Source: Bacteroidetes bacterium UBA7674
GTDB lineage: Bacteria > Bacteroidota > Bacteroidia > Chitinophagales > Chitinophagaceae
Direction: 5' to 3'
Assembly: GCA_002483105.1 (NCBI GenBank)
Contig: DLHG01000013.1
Location: 434,001 to 498,000 of the forward strand
DNA length: 64,000 nucleotides
The notes under the pieces were generated by a model, which saw only the letters and a list, made by a program, of their open reading frames with translations, had not been told where the DNA came from and did no database searches. Position numbers and translations under genes: made by a program. Positions 60,512-64,000 of the stretch are shown here, in pieces. How positions within the stretch are numbered: position 1 is the first letter of the stretch; each line of letters starts with the position of its first letter.

Positions 60512-61138
60512 ATGCCCTGCCATCACAAATTCCAAAATCACCTCGATCTCACAAAGATCGATTTTGAGCCAACTACTTTGATCGTTGGTACATTCAACCC
60601 ATCCTGGCCTGCTAGTAATAACGCCGAATGGTTTTATGGAAGGACAGCAAAAAATTATTTCTGGGATGTATTGCCTCGTTTGTATGGCGAAGAATCACTT
60701 ATAAATGCAGGAGCGAATGAATGGAAGCGGTTTTGTCGTGATAAACAAATTGCTATCACCGACCTTATCAGTTCTATTGAAGATGCTGAGCCTGACAACC
60801 CGGAGCATGGCGAGATGCTGAAAGGCTTTTCAGACAAAGCAATAGAACATAACTTTGACGATATTGTATATAATAATATTGTTCAGTTACTGGAACGTCG
60901 GCCCGAAATCAGGAATGTATATTTCACCCGGGGAGTGACCGATGCCTTCTGGAGGCACATCTGGAACCCGGTAGCGCACTATTGCAATGTCAATAAAATT
61001 CATGAACGAAAACTATTGACCCCTTCCGGAAATGCTTTTTATCAATATGGTGCATATAATAATCAACATCCTGAAAATAAGGTTTCCCGGCTTGAAGACT
61101 ATATTTTAATTAGGTGGAAGCAGGAATGGCATTTTTAG
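60512..61138 (+). CDS. Uracil-DNA-glycosylase-fold protein
   Basis: A 208-residue soluble protein. The start LIVGTFNPSWP with the following FYGRTAKNYFWDVL resembles the water-activating loop and aromatic stretch of the UDG superfamily (UDG family 4/MUG-like), and a later ITDLISSIED strand fits. It may remove damaged bases, but the catalytic residue is not clear and I rate the activity as inferred. It lies between tRNA-Arg and a copy of that tRNA's T-arm. Confidence 0.6.
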   Translation: MPCHHKFQNHLDLTKIDFEPTTLIVGTFNPSWPASNNAEWFYGRTAKNYFWDVLPRLYGEESLINAGANEWKRFCRDKQIAITDLISSIEDAEPDNPEHGEMLKGFSDKAIEHNFDDIVYNNIVQLLERRPEIRNVYFTRGVTDAFWRHIWNPVAHYCNVNKIHERKLLTPSGNAFYQYGAYNNQHPENKVSRLEDYILIRWKQEWHF

Positions 61139-61460
61139 ATCAAAATACTAATGGTTATAGATCAGCGGTCATTTTTCTGGAAACAAGCTAAACGTTAACA
61201 GAATATACAGCCGGCGCGCTTTAGCGGCCGGAGATTGGTTCGAATCCAATCCTTTGTTATTATACCCTTAGTCAACCCGGAGATTGGACATCCCTTTAGG
61301 ACGTAGAAGAACGCTATGCCCAGCTGAGGGGATTAAAGATTTAAAATTCCAACTGTTCCTATGTGAATTCCGGTTGCAAACCGGCAGAATTATTCAGACA
61401 CGAGTCACCCTTCGGAAGGCTAAGCGCTGACAGGAGTCTGAAATTCCCCAATAGCTCTAT
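61139..61460. repeat. Gene-free stretch with tRNA T-arm copy and intergenic repeats
   Basis: Holds a CCGGCGCGC-TTTA-GCGGCCGG hairpin-like stretch, then ATTGGTTCGAATCCAATCC (61,234-61,252), identical to the T-arm of tRNA-Arg. The repeat CCGGAGATTGG...GGACG...CCCAGC follows (61,266-61,331, copy at 62,972-63,038) and then TTCCGGTTGCAAACCGGCAG (61,367-61,402, inverted copy at 62,877-62,911). Confidence 0.7.
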
Positions 61461-61838
61461 TTATTTCCCTATTATCTTTTTCCTGTGCTTGATACCCCAT
61501 TCAGCCATTATTTGAATAAGTTCCTTGAATGTATTTCCATAATCAGTTATTGCATACTCTACACTTATAGGTTGTGTGTTCTTTACAGTCCGGGAAATCA
61601 ATTTATTCATTTCCAGTTCTTTCAATTCGCGGCTTAACACTTTACCTGAAATTCCTTCTACCAGCTTTAATAATTCACTATAGCGTCTCGGATTGTAGCA
61701 AAGACATGTTACTATCGATATTTTCCATTTACCGCCCAAAACATCCATTACATCCTGAATTGCTCTTAGCGATGCTGTACATACAGTATTATCGCTGGCG
61801 CATTCTGCTGGTTTCTTTACTGTCACTAACGTACTCAT
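61461..61838 (-). CDS. HxlR-family transcriptional regulator
   Basis: A 125-residue winged-helix protein. The HxlR pattern is plain: VMDVLGGKWKISIVTCL, then YSELLKLVEGISGKVLSRELKELE (recognition helix) and VEYAITDYGNTF. HxlR proteins sense redox or aldehydes through a Cys near the N-terminus; here C13 and C20 are candidates. It diverges from the short-chain dehydrogenase at 61,934, which it probably controls through the 95-bp gap. Confidence 0.9.
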   Translation of the reverse strand: MSTLVTVKKPAECASDNTVCTASLRAIQDVMDVLGGKWKISIVTCLCYNPRRYSELLKLVEGISGKVLSRELKELEMNKLISRTVKNTQPISVEYAITDYGNTFKELIQIMAEWGIKHRKKIIGK

Positions 61839-61933
61839 TTGAAATATTGTAGCTGAAAATAAACTATTACCTTATGTCGCAAAGTTACCAAATGTCATCA
61901 ACTTCGGTGTGAAAAATTTAAACACATAAAAAA

Positions 61934-62797
61934 ATGACTAGAAAAATTGTATTGATCACAGGCACAAACAGTGGCTTTGGATGGTTAACCGCAAAAAGCG
62001 TAGCAGCATTAGGACATAAAGTGTATGCCACCATGAGAGACACAAATGGTAAGAATGCTGACAAAGCAAAAGCATTATCTGCAGTTGAAAATATTACAGT
62101 AGTAGATGTAGAGCTTACCAATGAGGCGAATGTGCAAAAAGTATTTGGCGAAATAATTGCTAGAGAAGGTAAGATTGATGTGTTGGTAAACAATGCAGGT
62201 TATGCAGCATCAGGAGTGGCTGAAAGCTTTACCACTAAAGATGTGCAAGATATGCTTGATGTGCATATAATAGCCTATTGGAGGTTAATGAAATTAGCGC
62301 TTCCGTATATGAGGAAGCAGGGGGAAGGTTTAATTGTAAATGTATCCAGTGGCGCCGGAAGACTTTCATTTCCTTTTATGGCTGTATATAGTGCAGCAAA
62401 ATTCGGCCTGGAGGGTTTGAGTGAAGGCTTACATTATGAAGTGAAATCTTTGGGAATAGACGTGGCGGTGGTAGAACCGGGTGCATTTCCTACCGATATT
62501 TTAGGAAAAGTACTAACCGGTTCTGATGTAGATGTCAATGATGGCTATGGTTCATTACTTCAAATACCTGAACAAATGGGCGCAGGTTTAGCACAGTTGT
62601 TTGAAACACTAAAGCCCGATCCACAAGATGTAGCAGATGCTATCGTAAATTTGATAAACACACCAAAGGGAAAAAGGCCATTACGCACAGTGGTGGATCC
62701 GGCTACCGGGCATATAGTAAGCGCATCAAATGATGCAGTACAAGTACAGCATCAAACAATGCTGGGTGTATTTGGCATGGGTGATTTGTTGAACTAA
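61934..62797 (+). CDS. Short-chain dehydrogenase/reductase
   Basis: A 287-residue classical SDR. NAD(P)-binding TGTNSGFG (8-15), NNAGYA, catalytic Ser in NVSSGAG, and YSAAKFG with Tyr and Lys. Substrate unknown. Divergently placed from hxlR, an arrangement often found for aldehyde- or quinone-related reductases under redox control. A terminator-like hairpin lies about 20 bp after the stop. Confidence 0.9.
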   Translation: MTRKIVLITGTNSGFGWLTAKSVAALGHKVYATMRDTNGKNADKAKALSAVENITVVDVELTNEANVQKVFGEIIAREGKIDVLVNNAGYAASGVAESFTTKDVQDMLDVHIIAYWRLMKLALPYMRKQGEGLIVNVSSGAGRLSFPFMAVYSAAKFGLEGLSEGLHYEVKSLGIDVAVVEPGAFPTDILGKVLTGSDVDVNDGYGSLLQIPEQMGAGLAQLFETLKPDPQDVADAIVNLINTPKGKRPLRTVVDPATGHIVSASNDAVQVQHQTMLGVFGMGDLLN

Positions 62798-63091
62798 AGT
62801 ATTGCAGGTAAAGTGAAAGGGCAGACTGGGTTAAGGTCTGCCTTTTCTTCTGGCGCGGAGTCTTCCCTCGGTGGTACGTGTCTGAATAGTTCTTCCGGTT
62901 TGCAACCGGAAGTCTATGAAATTAAGTCAAGTTCACATAGCCTCGCTAAGGCGGGGCTATGTTGTATTAAACCCTTCAGCCAATCCGGAGATTGGCAGCC
63001 TTTTAGGACGCAGCGGAACTCTACGCCCAGCGGGGGGAAGTATCCGGGGTAAACACATCTTATCTTAAATCGCATCAAAGTTTGATTTTAT
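62798..63091. repeat. Intergenic repeats between SDR and AraC genes
   Basis: A hairpin AAGGGCAGAC/GTCTGCCTT with T-run (62,816-62,847) ends the SDR gene. Then come an inverted copy (62,877-62,911) and a direct copy (62,972-63,038) of the repeats at 61,367 and 61,266. Frames across it are not supported as genes. Confidence 0.6.
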
Positions 63092-63103
63092 TAACTTTGC
63101 CGC

Positions 63104-63967
63104 ATGGCATATGAAGAAACTGCTGTCATCCCCGGCGTAAATATGCAAGACTTGCGACTGAAGGGTTTCAGAGTCCATGAACTACTCCCCTCAGTAGAAA
63201 CGCCGGAGAGGCAGGGGCGGCGAGACTTTTATAAAATGGGTCTGGTAAACGGTGACATGACTATCAATTATGGTGGCCAGCTCGTGGATATAAAGGGAAC
63301 TGCACTTTTTTTTGTAAACCCCAAAATTCCTCATTCTTTAGTCCGAAGCATTAACCGGACGGGTGGTTATGCCTGCATTTTTACTGAATCTTTCCTTCTC
63401 AACAGGGATTTACAGGATTCTCCATTATTCAGAGTGGGCGATAATCCCGTTGTTCCCCTCAATACTGAACAAACTGCATTTATGACCGGCATTTTTAAGA
63501 AAATGCTGGACGTGTATAACGCGGATTATCCTTATAAAGCTGATCTGATCCGCAATTGCATTGCTCTGGTTATTCACGAAGCATTAAGGATACAACCATC
63601 CGGAACAATAGTACCCTTTAAAAATAGTGCAACCCGGCTCACACATTTATTTACAGACCTTCTGGAACGGCAGTTTCCTATAGAGGGCAGCAATGAGCCG
63701 CTCCAATTACGAACTGCCCAGGACTTTGCAACACATCTTGCCGTTCATGTGAACTATTTGAACCGCGTGGTAAAAGAAGTGACCGGCAAGACCACGTCTG
63801 CCCTTATAGCAACACGTATTATTGCCGAGGCGAAGGCACTGTTACAACACAGTGAATGGAGCGTAGCCGATATTGCCTATGCGCTTGGCTTTGAATATCC
63901 TGCGTACTTCAATAACTATTTCAAGCGATTGACCGGCTCCACGCCCAATAGTTTCCGGAAGGTTTGA
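63104..63967 (+). CDS. AraC-family transcriptional regulator
   Basis: A 287-residue regulator. The N-terminal part (about 1-150) forms a cupin-like sensor with no clear ligand; the C-terminal AraC domain (about 180-287) has two helix-turn-helix units, the second with VADIAYALGFEYPAYFNNYFK. A -7 box TAACTTTG at 63,092-63,099 sits so close to the ATG that the mRNA would be nearly leaderless. Target genes are unknown; they may be the SDR gene upstream or genes beyond the window. Confidence 0.9.
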   Translation: MAYEETAVIPGVNMQDLRLKGFRVHELLPSVETPERQGRRDFYKMGLVNGDMTINYGGQLVDIKGTALFFVNPKIPHSLVRSINRTGGYACIFTESFLLNRDLQDSPLFRVGDNPVVPLNTEQTAFMTGIFKKMLDVYNADYPYKADLIRNCIALVIHEALRIQPSGTIVPFKNSATRLTHLFTDLLERQFPIEGSNEPLQLRTAQDFATHLAVHVNYLNRVVKEVTGKTTSALIATRIIAEAKALLQHSEWSVADIAYALGFEYPAYFNNYFKRLTGSTPNSFRKV

Positions 63968-64000
63968 AAATCATAGTTATTGGTTTGATTTTCATTCACA

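Noticed and set aside
62813..63052. 79-residue plus-strand frame after the SDR gene
   Set aside because: It covers a terminator hairpin and two intergenic repeats and has no recognisable protein features.

Overview
Taxon and overall character. The window reads as chromosomal DNA of a Bacteroidota bacterium, most likely a Chitinophagia-type soil or water organism (inference). The signs are two secreted proteins with type IX secretion (T9SS) C-terminal sorting domains, many LxxC lipoproteins, a PafA-type alkaline phosphatase, the Bacteroidota-type arginine decarboxylase, the futalosine menaquinone enzyme MqnE, and tRNA promoters matching the Bacteroidota consensus (TTTG, about 20 nt, TAnnTTTG). 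Genes are mostly single or in short operons. Many intergenic spaces hold strong hairpin terminators and dispersed repeats.

Layout. 1-3.8 kb: an arsenic operon on the minus strand (arsR, arsM, acr3, metallophosphoesterase) with two matching ArsR-type palindromes. 4-12 kb: a C1 peptidase, a tandem GNAT, an M1 aminopeptidase lipoprotein, an MCE/MlaD protein and the selenouridine pair mnmH-selD. 12-19 kb: small secreted or unknown proteins, a degenerate receiver, an EamA exporter, speA, hsp20 and an RmlD-like reductase. 19-27.2 kb: the accessory zone, holding an FKBP isomerase, a restriction-modification operon with two extra genes, a terminase-small-subunit-like gene with a phased repeat array, a DUF559 endonuclease gene, and many copies of a GC-rich palindromic element. 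27-37 kb: an alpha-oxoamine synthase, pafA, an NlpC/P60 lipoprotein, a lipocalin-like lipoprotein, an XRE-pentapeptide regulator and a 1.1-kaa SBBP/PKD T9SS protein. 37-50 kb: initiator tRNA, era, a D-cysteine desulfhydrase-like enzyme, transporters, mqnE, an M43 protease, a bifunctional nuclease and parC. 50-60 kb: membrane and secreted proteins of unknown role, an Fe-S oxidoreductase pair and a PD40-amidohydrolase. 60.3-64 kb: tRNA-Arg(TCT) with a displaced copy of its T-arm behind a glycosylase-like gene, then a divergent HxlR/SDR pair and an AraC regulator amid intergenic repeats.

How genes work together. The ars genes give sensing, methylation and efflux of arsenite. MnmH uses the selenophosphate made by SelD to modify tRNA; no selA, selB or selC is visible here. 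The large methylase-nuclease, the 211-aa protein and the PD-(D/E)XK protein at 20.9-25.2 kb lie 4-8 bp apart on one strand, so they probably act together in DNA defence. This is the best candidate here for an under-described system. The DUF559 gene bracketed by palindromic elements and the terminase-like gene with 11-bp phased sites are the next most interesting.
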